Assembly (NCBI RefSeq): GCF_024808665.1 | Contig: NZ_JANUBZ010000003.1 | Coordinates: forward strand, 1-64,000 | DNA length: 64,000 bases | Direction of reading: 5' to 3' | Source of the DNA: Mucilaginibacter empetricola | GTDB taxonomy: Bacteria > Bacteroidota > Bacteroidia > Sphingobacteriales > Sphingobacteriaceae | Part shown: piece after piece, positions 27,871 through 35,708 of the stretch | Layout: each line of letters begins with the position of its first letter | Numbering within the stretch: position 1 is the stretch's first letter | The notes under the pieces: generated by a model | Database searches by the model: none | What the model was told of the DNA's origin: nothing | What the model saw: the letters and a program-made list of their open reading frames with translations, nothing else | Made by a program: the position numbers and the translations under genes

Positions 27871-27985
27871 ACCACTATGCCTGTAGATTGTATCTACACC
27901 ATCTACACCACACATCCACACAAATACATTTTCACTTTATCACCACTTTTTAACATCTTTACCTATCTTTTTAAAATTGATACAA

Positions 27986-28393
27986 ATGCAATATTGGCTC
28001 GTAAAATCGGAACCTGTGAAATATAGTTGGGATAAATTTAACCAGGATGGTCGTACTTTTTGGGATGGCGTACGCAACTACCAGGCCCGTAATAATTTAA
28101 GAGAAATGAAGGAAGGTGACCTGGTGCTGTTTTACCATAGTAATGAGGGTAAAGCGGTTGTAGGCATAGCCAAGGTGGTAAAAGAATTTTACCAGGACCC
28201 CACCACATCTGATCCTAACTGGGTGGTGATTGATATTGCACCTGTTGAGGGTTTGAAAAGGCCGGTAACGCTTGAAGAAATAAAAGCCGACGAACGCCTT
28301 AAAGATATAGGCCTGGTTCGGCAGGGTCGACTATCGGTAATGGGCCTTAAGCGCGAAGAGTTTGATCGTATTGTTGAATTGGGCAGCAAATAA
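27986..28393 (+). CDS. EVE domain protein
   Basis: A 135-residue protein that is entirely an EVE domain (PUA-like fold related to YTH). It opens with the family hallmark YWLVKSEP...YSWD, then WDGVRNYQARNNLREM, GDLVLFYHS and a C-terminal RQGRLSVMGLKREEF. EVE proteins are thought to read modified nucleotides in DNA or RNA, and some fuse to restriction enzymes. This stand-alone form is a common chromosomal gene. The ATG at 27986 is preferred over the TTG at 27977 because MQYWLVKSEP is the family start. It ends 6 bp before the CBM9 gene. Confidence 0.92.
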   Translation: MQYWLVKSEPVKYSWDKFNQDGRTFWDGVRNYQARNNLREMKEGDLVLFYHSNEGKAVVGIAKVVKEFYQDPTTSDPNWVVIDIAPVEGLKRPVTLEEIKADERLKDIGLVRQGRLSVMGLKREEFDRIVELGSK

Positions 28394-28399
28394 AAATTA

Positions 28400-29512
28400 A
28401 TGTATAAAAAACTAAAAGCTGATCTTTTTACCGGGATCGGTACAATATTACTGTTTCTGGTTTTTGCTTCGAGCGCCAGTGCCCAGCAGGAATTTAAACC
28501 TTTCGAAAATCTATTTACCACGCCCAAAAGCTATGTAGTTAAGTATGTAAGCACACCGCCGGTTATTGATGGTGATATTAATGATGCGGTTTGGCAACAG
28601 GCACAATGGACCGACGATTTTAAGGATATCGAGGGTGATTTAAAGCCCAATCCCCCACTAAAAACTAAAGTAAAAATGCTTTGGGGCGATAGTTGCCTGT
28701 ACATAGCCGCTCAGATTAGTGACCCGGGCGTTTGGGCCACTATAAAACAGCACGATGCGGTTATTTTTTATGATAATGATTTTGAGGTTTTCATCAACCC
28801 TAATAATACTACTCATCAGTATTTTGAGATAGAATACAACGCCCTCAATACTGTTTTCGATTTGTTTATGAACAAGCCTTACCGCAATAATGGTAATGCC
28901 ATGATTAACTGGAATACGGAAGGTTTGCGATCAGCCGTCAAAATACAGGGTACCATGAACGACCCGTCGGATATTGACGAGGGCTGGACGATTGAAATGG
29001 CTATCCCATTTAAGGCTGTAAGCATAGGAAACAATGTGCAGGTGCCTCGCGATGGCAGTTTTTGGCGCATCAATTTTTCACGGGTAGAGTGGGATACCAA
29101 AGTTGTTGACGGTAAATATGTTAAACTAAAAGATAATACGGGGCGCAGTCTGCCCGAGCATAACTGGGTATGGTCGCCGCAGGGGGTAATCAACATGCAC
29201 TTTCCCGAGCGGTGGGGTTATCTGCAATTCAGTAAGGGTAACACAAATAATACAGTGTTTACTTTGCCATATTCTGAACAGCAAAAACGATATTTATGGC
29301 TCATATATTACCATCAAAAGCAATGGCAAGAGGAGCATGGTAGTTATGCAAAGTCAATTGAAGAGTTGGGTTTAAAAAGTGAAATAAACATCGGTAACAG
29401 TACCAACACCTTGCAAATAGAAGCTACTGCGCATCAGTTTATTGCATTTATTACTGATAAAACCGATAACACAACCTGGAGTATTAATCAGGATGGACTA
29501 ATCGGCAGATAA
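28400..29512 (+). CDS. Secreted CBM9-like sugar-binding protein
   Basis: A 370-residue exported protein. The signal peptide (residues ~10-29, ending SASAQ) is followed by a CBM9-type beta-sandwich (~48-265) with the family opening PPVIDGDINDAVWQQAQWTDDF, then VKMLWGDSCLYIAAQISD and DNDFEVFINP. The C-terminal ~90 residues have no clear family. It lies between an EVE gene (6 bp upstream) and a GHL10-like gene (13 bp downstream), suggesting an operon handling a glycan. Confidence 0.88.
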   Translation: MYKKLKADLFTGIGTILLFLVFASSASAQQEFKPFENLFTTPKSYVVKYVSTPPVIDGDINDAVWQQAQWTDDFKDIEGDLKPNPPLKTKVKMLWGDSCLYIAAQISDPGVWATIKQHDAVIFYDNDFEVFINPNNTTHQYFEIEYNALNTVFDLFMNKPYRNNGNAMINWNTEGLRSAVKIQGTMNDPSDIDEGWTIEMAIPFKAVSIGNNVQVPRDGSFWRINFSRVEWDTKVVDGKYVKLKDNTGRSLPEHNWVWSPQGVINMHFPERWGYLQFSKGNTNNTVFTLPYSEQQKRYLWLIYYHQKQWQEEHGSYAKSIEELGLKSEINIGNSTNTLQIEATAHQFIAFITDKTDNTTWSINQDGLIGR

Positions 29513-29525
29513 AAATTTTCGTCAA

Positions 29526-30608
29526 ATGAATAAACGTGATTTTTTAAAAGCCAGCCTGTTGGTTGGCGTGGCATCGCAATTACCTTTAAGCAGCGAAGCA
29601 GCACCATCGTCAAAGAAAAAAAGCAAAAAGTTGAAGAATTGGGTGTGGACCAACCCCAACCAAAAAGATACCGACGACGAACTCAAAACCCGTTATGCTT
29701 CTTTTAAGGCTGCCGGTATTACCGGGATGTTTTTTGAAGCCGATAGTGAAAGACATTTTCGCGCAGCCAAAGCACAGGGATTGGAGACTCACCGCTGGAT
29801 GTGGACCTTTAACCGTGCCGAATTGATTACTATACATCCCGAATGGTACAGCCAAAACAGAAACGGTGAATCGTGTGCTGATAAACCGCCGTACGTTACT
29901 TATTATCGCTGGTTATGCCCGTCGCGGCCCGAAGTGCAGCAATATCTGGAGCAACAGGTTACCGATATTTTAAGTAAAGACTATGTCGATGGCATTCACC
30001 TGGATTATGTGCGTTATTGCGATGTAATTTTGCCTTTAAACCTATGGGAGCATTATAAAATAGAACAAACCCGCGAATTGCCCCAATATGATTACTGCTA
30101 CTGTGAGGTTTGCCAGGCACATTTTAAAGATCAGTATGGCATTGAGCTTTCTTCGCTGCAATACCCCGAAGCGAGCCTTTCATGGCGTTTATTCCGTTAT
30201 GGTAATATCAGCAGGATAGTAAATAGTTTGTCGGATATTGCCCATCAGCATAAAAAACAAATTACAGCAGCTGTTTTCCCAACGCCGGAGATTGCCCGCC
30301 GCAATGTAAGGCAGGATTGGACCAACTGGCGCTTGGATGGTGTGTGCCCGATGATTTATCATGGTTTTTACAAGGAGAAACCAAGCTGGATAGGCGATGC
30401 TGTTAAAGAAGGCGTACACTTTTTAGCCGGCTCATTCCCGCTATATGCAGGTTTGTATTTGTCTGACTTTAAAGACAATGACGAAATAGGGCAGGGGATA
30501 CAATATGCATTAAAAAACGGTGCTTCCGGTGTGTCATTATTTGGCAATGTAACACAGCCCGTTCTGGATGTTTTGAAACAGCAAATAGCAGCAACGCCTT
30601 TAATTTAA
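29526..30608 (+). CDS. GHL10-like putative glycoside hydrolase
   Basis: A 360-residue protein with an N-terminal MNKRDFLKASLLVGVASQLPL export signal (Tat-like but with KR, not RR). A TIM-barrel-type domain follows, with WSYRA-like RWLCPSRPEVQQYLEQQV and DGIHLDYVRYCD near 155-170, the pattern of the glycosyl-hydrolase-like GHL10 family. The putative catalytic acids would lie in that motif, but I cannot assign them. Two CxxC-like pairs (CYCEVC) near 188-193 are unusual. It follows the CBM9 gene by 13 bp, so the pair probably binds and processes one polysaccharide. Confidence 0.72.
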   Translation: MNKRDFLKASLLVGVASQLPLSSEAAPSSKKKSKKLKNWVWTNPNQKDTDDELKTRYASFKAAGITGMFFEADSERHFRAAKAQGLETHRWMWTFNRAELITIHPEWYSQNRNGESCADKPPYVTYYRWLCPSRPEVQQYLEQQVTDILSKDYVDGIHLDYVRYCDVILPLNLWEHYKIEQTRELPQYDYCYCEVCQAHFKDQYGIELSSLQYPEASLSWRLFRYGNISRIVNSLSDIAHQHKKQITAAVFPTPEIARRNVRQDWTNWRLDGVCPMIYHGFYKEKPSWIGDAVKEGVHFLAGSFPLYAGLYLSDFKDNDEIGQGIQYALKNGASGVSLFGNVTQPVLDVLKQQIAATPLI

Positions 30609-30650
30609 GGGCGTTGTTGTCATTATATTGGCCTGGAAATCTTTAAGATT

Positions 30651-31172
30651 TTATTCCCCGTGCTCAAAAAACAATGCTTTTAATTCAGTAGCATCATTTG
30701 GCTTCATTTTGCCACCCAGTATAAGGCGTAATTGCCTGCGGCGCAACGCGCCTTCATACAAAATAATATCTTCTGCAGTTTCGGGTATCAATTCAGGCAC
30801 GGGTATAGTACGCCCGTTTTGGTCAAGCGCCACAAAGGTATAATAGGCCTCATTGCTCTTTACTTTTGAGCCCGAAGGTATATTCTCGGCCCAAACATCA
30901 AGCCTCACCTCAACAGAAGTTGTAAATGCACGAGATACTTTTGCCTCAATGGTAATTACATCACCCAGTTTAATAGGGTTTTTAAAAGAAACGTTATCAA
31001 CAGAAGCAGTAACTACAATACGGTTGCAATGTTTTTGTGCCGATATGGCTGCAGCAATATCCATCCAATGCAGTAATCGGCCTCCCATTAAATTGTTAAG
31101 TGTGTTGGTATCATTGGGTAATACCAGTTCATTCATTATAGTGTGCGAGTCCTTGGGTAGCTTTCCTTTCAT
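30651..31172 (-). CDS. Acyl-CoA thioesterase, hotdog fold
   Basis: A 173-residue YciA/ACOT-type thioesterase. The hotdog core shows the family pattern NTLNNLMGGRLLHWMDIAAAISAQKHC near residues 20-50 (catalytic Asp in WMD), followed by VTASVDNVSFKNPIKLGD and the C-terminal strand SNEAYYTFVALDQNGR. The family hydrolyses acyl-CoA in the cytoplasm; chain preference cannot be read. It converges with the GHL10 gene and is divergent from the DPP-IV gene. Confidence 0.9.
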   Translation of the reverse strand: MKGKLPKDSHTIMNELVLPNDTNTLNNLMGGRLLHWMDIAAAISAQKHCNRIVVTASVDNVSFKNPIKLGDVITIEAKVSRAFTTSVEVRLDVWAENIPSGSKVKSNEAYYTFVALDQNGRTIPVPELIPETAEDIILYEGALRRRQLRLILGGKMKPNDATELKALFFEHGE

Positions 31173-31425
31173 TACTGCAATTTTTACAAAGATAGTTTTT
31201 TGGAGTCAAGAACTAAGAATCAGGAGCCAAGATAGAAAGGTAGAATTGAATCTGACTTTTGATTCTTAGCTTTTGGGAGTCAAGAACTAAGAATCATGAG
31301 CCAAGATAGAAAGGTAGAGTCGAATCCAACTCTTGACTCTCGATTCTTAACTCTTGATTCTTTGTTCTTGCTTCTCTGAAGCAATTCCATTAGCTTTATG
31401 AGCTTAAAAAATCAATTTAGTTTTT
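31173..31425. repeat. AAGAATCAAGA-family repeat with a 42-bp direct duplication
   Basis: A 42-bp unit (GAGTCAAGAACTAAGAATCA...) occurs at 31203-31244 and again with one mismatch at 31277-31318, a 74-bp period. It is followed by inverted words (CTTGACTCTCGATTCTTAAC). The same words occur at 1837-2010 and 15733-15775. No gene is present. Confidence 0.65.
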
Positions 31426-33678
31426 ATGAAATATCAATTTGTGCGGGGCAGTTTAATAGGTATGCTCGCATTGGGCATCGTTTTGCCTTTGGGTTTAATG
31501 GCGCAGAGCAAGCAGCAATATGGCAGTTTAGCCGAAGCCTTGCGGTCTGGTCGTAGTTTGTATGGAAACCAGGGACCACAAAGCGTTAACTGGACCAACG
31601 GTGGCAACAAATATTCTTACATCGATAATGATCAAATCCACTCACTGGATCCTAAAACCCTGCAAGAGGAGTTGATATTTAAAAGCGAAGGCTTAACCTT
31701 CCCCGGTACCAGCAAAAGTTTTGATTACGAATCATTCCAATGGTCGCATGATTCTAAACACCTCGTATTTAAAACCAATTTAAGAAAGATCTATCGCCGC
31801 TCGGGCATATCAGATTACTATATCTATGATCTGGAAAGCAAGCAGCTGAAACAGGCGGCTAAGGATGCCCGCACGGCCGAGTTATCGCCCGATGGCTCAA
31901 AAGTAGGTATTGAACGCGGCGGCAATATGTTTGCTTATGATTTTGCCACAGGTAAAGAGCAACAGTTAACCAGCGACTCAACCAGCGAGAATGGTGTGTT
32001 TAACGGGCATTATGACTGGGTTTATGAAGAAGAATTTGGACAAGAACAAGCCTGGAATTGGTCGCCTGATAGTAAATACATGGCTTTTTGGCAATTTGAT
32101 GAACATAAGGTTCCCGATTTCCAGATGACCAATTATGAAGGACAACACCCCGATAATATTCATATCTCTATTCCACAGGTGGGCGATGCCAATCCAACGG
32201 TAAAAATTGGCGTTATTGACGTGGCATCAGGTAAAAAAGTTTGGCTTACTCCCGATGAAACCGGCGATTTCTATATCCCCCGTATTTACTGGACCAGCAA
32301 CCCTGATGTATTGGCCATGATGACTTTAAACAGGGCCCAAAATCACCTTAAATTGTACTTTTTTAACGTAAAAACGGGTGAACACCATGTAGTAATGGAA
32401 GAGCAAAACAGCACCTGGGTGGCCATATTTAATTTTTATACCAATGTAAACGATATGATCTACTTCCCTGAGAAATCGAAAGAGTTTTTCTGGGTGTCTG
32501 ATCGTTCGGGCTATTACCATATTTATCGTTATAACTACGATGGCAAGCTCATAAACCAGGTAACCAAAGGCAACTGGGATATGATCAAAGTATCAGGCAT
32601 CGATCCTGAAAGTAAAAAGATCTATTACCTATCGGCCGAGACTTCGGGTTTGGATCAGCAGTTTTACTCCATTAAGTTTGACGGCAGCGATAAAACCAAA
32701 CTATCAACCGTAGCCGGTTTCCACGACATCAATATGTCGCCTAATACCAAATATTACCTGGACTCGTACAGCAATGTAAACACACCGCTGCATGTTACCC
32801 TGAACGATGACAAAGGTAAAATCCTTAAAACGTTGGAAGATAACAAAGGCGTAAGTGATTTTATTAACACCCATGCTTATTCGGCACCTGAGTTCTTCAA
32901 CTTTAAAACTGCCGATGGCACCAGTCTGGATGGTTATATTATTAAGCCCTTCAACTTCGATCCAACCAAAAAATACCCGGTAGTGATGACCGTTTATGGT
33001 GGTCCCGAGTCGCACGATGTATTTAACAGCTTTTCGGCTGATACCTGGCAGCAGTGGCTGGCGCAAAACGGTTATATTGTGGCTAATGTAAACAACCGTG
33101 GTATTGCCAATTATGGCAGCGCCTTTATGAAGATTGTGTACAAGCAATTAGGCAAATACGAAAGTAATGACTTTGCCGAAACTGCAGGCTATTTGGCTAA
33201 GCTGCCCTTTGTTGATGGTTCAAAAATGGCCATTATGGGTACCAGTTATGGTGGTTACAGCACCACATTTACGTTGTTAACTCACCCGGGTGTATTTAAG
33301 GTAGGTATAGCCAATTCGCCGGTTACCGACTGGCGTTTGTATGATGACATTTATACCGAGCGTTACATGGCACCATTAGCCGACAATGAAAATGGCTACA
33401 AAAACAGTGCAGATATGACTTATGCCGCTAATTTGAAAGATCACCTGCTGCTTATCCATTCTATGAGCGATGATAACGTGCATCCATCAAATACCATGCA
33501 GTTGTTAACGGCTTTAACCAATGCCAATAAAGATGTTGATTTACGCATTTATCCACCGGGAGCACATGGTGCAGCCTATAACTGGGAAAGTTATATCCTT
33601 ATTCAAAGTGTAAGCTACCAGTATTTGGAACGCTACCTGAAAGGCAATTGCGACTTGCCTAATTTGAATGCGAAGTAG
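31426..33678 (+). CDS. Dipeptidyl peptidase IV (S9B)
   Basis: A 750-residue secreted aminodipeptidase removing X-Pro or X-Ala dipeptides. The signal peptide (~8-26) is followed by an eight-blade propeller that contains the double-Glu motif DWVYEEEFG (~195-205), which in DPP-IV anchors the substrate N-terminus. The alpha/beta-hydrolase domain has GTSYGGYS (Ser ~606), Asp in HSMSDDNVHP (~681) and His in GAHGAAY (714). All three catalytic residues are present. The family is widespread in Bacteroidota peptide utilisation. Confidence 0.94.
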   Translation: MKYQFVRGSLIGMLALGIVLPLGLMAQSKQQYGSLAEALRSGRSLYGNQGPQSVNWTNGGNKYSYIDNDQIHSLDPKTLQEELIFKSEGLTFPGTSKSFDYESFQWSHDSKHLVFKTNLRKIYRRSGISDYYIYDLESKQLKQAAKDARTAELSPDGSKVGIERGGNMFAYDFATGKEQQLTSDSTSENGVFNGHYDWVYEEEFGQEQAWNWSPDSKYMAFWQFDEHKVPDFQMTNYEGQHPDNIHISIPQVGDANPTVKIGVIDVASGKKVWLTPDETGDFYIPRIYWTSNPDVLAMMTLNRAQNHLKLYFFNVKTGEHHVVMEEQNSTWVAIFNFYTNVNDMIYFPEKSKEFFWVSDRSGYYHIYRYNYDGKLINQVTKGNWDMIKVSGIDPESKKIYYLSAETSGLDQQFYSIKFDGSDKTKLSTVAGFHDINMSPNTKYYLDSYSNVNTPLHVTLNDDKGKILKTLEDNKGVSDFINTHAYSAPEFFNFKTADGTSLDGYIIKPFNFDPTKKYPVVMTVYGGPESHDVFNSFSADTWQQWLAQNGYIVANVNNRGIANYGSAFMKIVYKQLGKYESNDFAETAGYLAKLPFVDGSKMAIMGTSYGGYSTTFTLLTHPGVFKVGIANSPVTDWRLYDDIYTERYMAPLADNENGYKNSADMTYAANLKDHLLLIHSMSDDNVHPSNTMQLLTALTNANKDVDLRIYPPGAHGAAYNWESYILIQSVSYQYLERYLKGNCDLPNLNAK

Positions 33679-33759
33679 TGCTAATGCGGAAGTCGGAATG
33701 TCGATTTCGGAATGAGGAAGTGATGGATATGTCGTCCAGAAATAAAAATAGAAATTAAT

Positions 33760-33791
33760 TTTGTAATGCGTAGTAATACGCATTACATTTG
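33760..33791 (+). promoter_or_regulatory. higBA1 promoter with palindromic operator
   Basis: TTTG (33760-33763), 20 nt, TACATTTG (33784-33791): an exact consensus match. Between and overlapping the boxes lies the perfect inverted repeat GTAATGCG (33763-33770)/CGCATTAC (33779-33786). HigA-type antitoxins bind such palindromes to repress their own operon. The box ends only 3 nt before the higB ATG. Confidence 0.75.
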
Positions 33792-33794
33792 TAT

Positions 33795-34073
33795 ATGATC
33801 GTAACAATACGCCATAAAAGTCTTCGACTTTATTACGAAGAAGGAAACGGCGCAAAATTGCCACATGATCAGCTATCGAAAATAGGTCGGATACTTACGT
33901 CCCTTGATGCTGTTTCATCTGAAAATGATATTATGGCACTTGGTTCGGGCATTCATAAATTGGCCGGTAATATGAAAGATCTTTGGTCGATAAAAGTAAG
34001 TGCAAATTATCGAATCACATTTCGGTTTGAAGATGGTGATGTTTTGGATGTTGATTATGTAGATTATCACTAA
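33795..34073 (+). CDS. higB: HigB-type (RelE superfamily) toxin
   Basis: A 92-residue ribosome-dependent mRNA interferase-like toxin. The family pattern is visible: HKSLRLYYEEGN near the N-terminus, LSKIGRILTSLDA, HKLAGNMKDLWSIKVSANYRITFRFEDGDV and the C-terminal VDYVDYH. The frame reaches a TTG at 33789, but ATG 33795 gives the usual length. The antitoxin gene starts 10 bp downstream. This toxin-first order is typical for higBA. The predicted transcription start falls on or within a few bases of the ATG, so translation may be leaderless. Confidence 0.9.
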   Translation: MIVTIRHKSLRLYYEEGNGAKLPHDQLSKIGRILTSLDAVSSENDIMALGSGIHKLAGNMKDLWSIKVSANYRITFRFEDGDVLDVDYVDYH

Positions 34074-34083
34074 AGGAGAAATT

Positions 34084-34383
34084 ATGTTAAAAAGAGGATT
34101 ACCTCCGTCTCATCCTGGGGAGATATTAAAGGAAATGTTTATCAGTGAGCGCAACTTAACCATTACGGAAGTTGCCAAAGGGTTAAATATGGCAAGAGCC
34201 AACCTGTCATCAGTTATCAATGGCCATTTAGGTATCAGTCCTGAACTGGCTGTGAAACTTTCTGAGGCCTTTGGAAATACTGCTCAATTTTGGGTTAATC
34301 TGCAAAATAATTATGAACTATGGCATGCTGAAAGAAAAGTTAATCGTTCTGCCATTCGTCATTTTGATAAAATAGCGGTGTAG
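34084..34383 (+). CDS. higA: HigA-family antitoxin (XRE HTH)
   Basis: A 99-residue addiction-module antitoxin. It opens with the HigA hallmark LPPSHPGEILKEMF, followed by an XRE helix-turn-helix (LTITEVAKGLNMARANLSSVINGHLGISPELAVKLSEAFG) and FWVNLQNNYELW. It neutralises the toxin and, with it, is expected to bind the palindrome at 33763-33786. An AAAGGAG element 5 bp before the ATG is one of the few clear Shine-Dalgarno sequences here, fitting a downstream operon gene that cannot use a leaderless start. Confidence 0.92.
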   Translation: MLKRGLPPSHPGEILKEMFISERNLTITEVAKGLNMARANLSSVINGHLGISPELAVKLSEAFGNTAQFWVNLQNNYELWHAERKVNRSAIRHFDKIAV

Positions 34384-34686
34384 TATTCACCAACCCATTG
34401 ACTTTTTATTCAAAAAACCGAAATAGATTCGCCAATTGGTAGTTCAATTTCGGAATTAGATAATTAAAGATAAAAAGTTTGTCCGTCCGCTCCCCAGGTA
34501 TCGACTCTTGCGGACGAGCGGACAAACTTTTTTTATGAGCATGGGGCATACCTGTTTAAGAAATCCACTTACTAAATTATACTCGATAAAATGATTTACT
34601 TCGTTGCTGATAAGATAATTTGATTACCAGCCCTATCCGTTATGGAATCAGTAAAATGGGCAAATGGGGTAAAATTATCTATAATT
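34384..34686. other. Intergenic stretch between higA and a convergent gene
   Basis: About 300 bp without a gene. It holds an AAATTCGGAATTAG-like fragment of the GGAATGTCG repeat family near 34440 and the strong hairpin at 34472-34534. The remaining sequence is AT-rich and featureless. Confidence 0.5.
34472..34534. terminator. GTCCGTCCG-family hairpin acting as a terminator
   Basis: The arm AAAAAGTTTGTCCGTCCGC pairs with GCGGACGAGCGGACAAACTT plus T run (one small bulge). An A run precedes it and TTTTTTT follows, so it can stop transcription from higA and from the minus-strand gene. It is the only member of the GTCCGTCCG repeat family in the window with terminator-like flanks. Confidence 0.7.
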
Positions 34687-35109
34687 CTAAGCCAAAGGAG
34701 TATGATTTTCTTTCAAAAACTCATAAAACTCTCTAATGGATCTTTTGCTTAAATAATTATCCGTAAAAATACTTTGATAACATCTAATATTTAACAAGGC
34801 AATAGTATGGGCCCAGGAAATATAAAATAAGTCTGACATTAGACGAATTGTTTCTTCATCTAATGGATTAGGTATTTCTTCTGATGTTAAAATTTTAAAA
34901 GTAGTTTTAACTCTTATAATTGCGCCTTTATTTTCCTTTCTTTGAGTTACTGTGAAACTGACGTAAAATGTATAGTTTAAGTCCTTTACAAAAGGTTCAA
35001 ATCCGTATTTAATTATTGGCAAGTCTTCATAATATTCATTTGCTTTTGTGTCGAATATTTCAAAATCATATTGTGCTATTCGTATTATCTCTACATTGAC
35101 AAAATCCAT
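34687..35109 (-). CDS. Hypothetical protein, 140 aa
   Basis: I do not recognise it. There is no signal or membrane segment. The middle reads FYVSFTVTQRKENKGAIIRVKTTFKI, an alternating beta pattern, followed by a helical half (ETIRLMSDLFYISWAHTIALL) and ending REFYEFLKENHTPLA. It is visibly AT-richer than its neighbours and lies next to a toxin-antitoxin pair, which suggests acquisition. Confidence 0.55.
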   Translation of the reverse strand: MDFVNVEIIRIAQYDFEIFDTKANEYYEDLPIIKYGFEPFVKDLNYTFYVSFTVTQRKENKGAIIRVKTTFKILTSEEIPNPLDEETIRLMSDLFYISWAHTIALLNIRCYQSIFTDNYLSKRSIREFYEFLKENHTPLA

Positions 35110-35183
35110 TTATTCGGTTTAAAAGGTTTTTATAAACCTACCAACTACAAAAACCATTAACAAAAGTATTTTTATCTAATTTT

Positions 35184-35423
35184 ATGCTGATGAAAAAGAT
35201 ATACTATTGGCTTATTGGGATATTATTGTTGCTGGTTGTTACCAATCCGAGTATCCAATCTTTTAATACATACTTGGCCGGAACACCTCATTATACCCCG
35301 CACAGACCGTTAAATCTGTTGATAGTATCGGTTTACGTTACCGGTAAGGCAACATATTTGGGTGTCTTGGGAAATTTTATTCATTTAGATAACAATAGCC
35401 CGACCTTCGTCCTTGACAAGTAA
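35184..35423 (+). CDS. Small membrane protein, 79 aa
   Basis: One N-terminal hydrophobic segment (YYWLIGILLLLVV, residues ~7-20) followed by TNPSIQSFNTYL, a pattern reminiscent of DUF4359-type small proteins, and a short second hydrophobic stretch near 45. The start may be ATG 35184 or the in-frame ATG at 35190 (MKKIYYW). Function unknown. Confidence 0.5.
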   Translation: MLMKKIYYWLIGILLLLVVTNPSIQSFNTYLAGTPHYTPHRPLNLLIVSVYVTGKATYLGVLGNFIHLDNNSPTFVLDK

Positions 35424-35670
35424 TGACGTTGTCCCCATTTGTATTTATTAATCTTATTTTTTACTTATTAATAATCAGTACTTTTCTCCCACAATTCCGC
35501 AATCGACATTCCGACTTTTTTCCTTGCGCTCGTCTGTGACGAGTGCTTAAACTGGTCAGGCGATTGCATCGCCACTGATAGTCTACTTCTGCAATTAAAA
35601 TAACTTATTAAGATTCAGCGTTTTTCTCCACAAACCCGAAATCTAGCGCCAACAAATCCGAAATTCAAAG
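35424..35670. repeat. Intergenic region with CGACATTCCGACTT repeats before dnaE
   Basis: It contains words of the GGAATGTCG family (ATTCCGCAATCGACATTCCG near 35490 and ATCCGAAATTCAAAG near 35656) and a GC-richer imperfect segment around 35521-35580 with no recognised role. Confidence 0.45.
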
Positions 35671-35678
35671 TAACTTTG
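35671..35678 (+). promoter_or_regulatory. dnaE -7 box
   Basis: TAACTTTG matches TAnnTTTG exactly and lies 30 nt before the dnaE ATG. No TTTG is at the ideal -33 spacing. Confidence 0.45.
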
Positions 35679-35708
35679 CTACTCTCAAACAAAAGGATTA
35701 TAGCTGTC

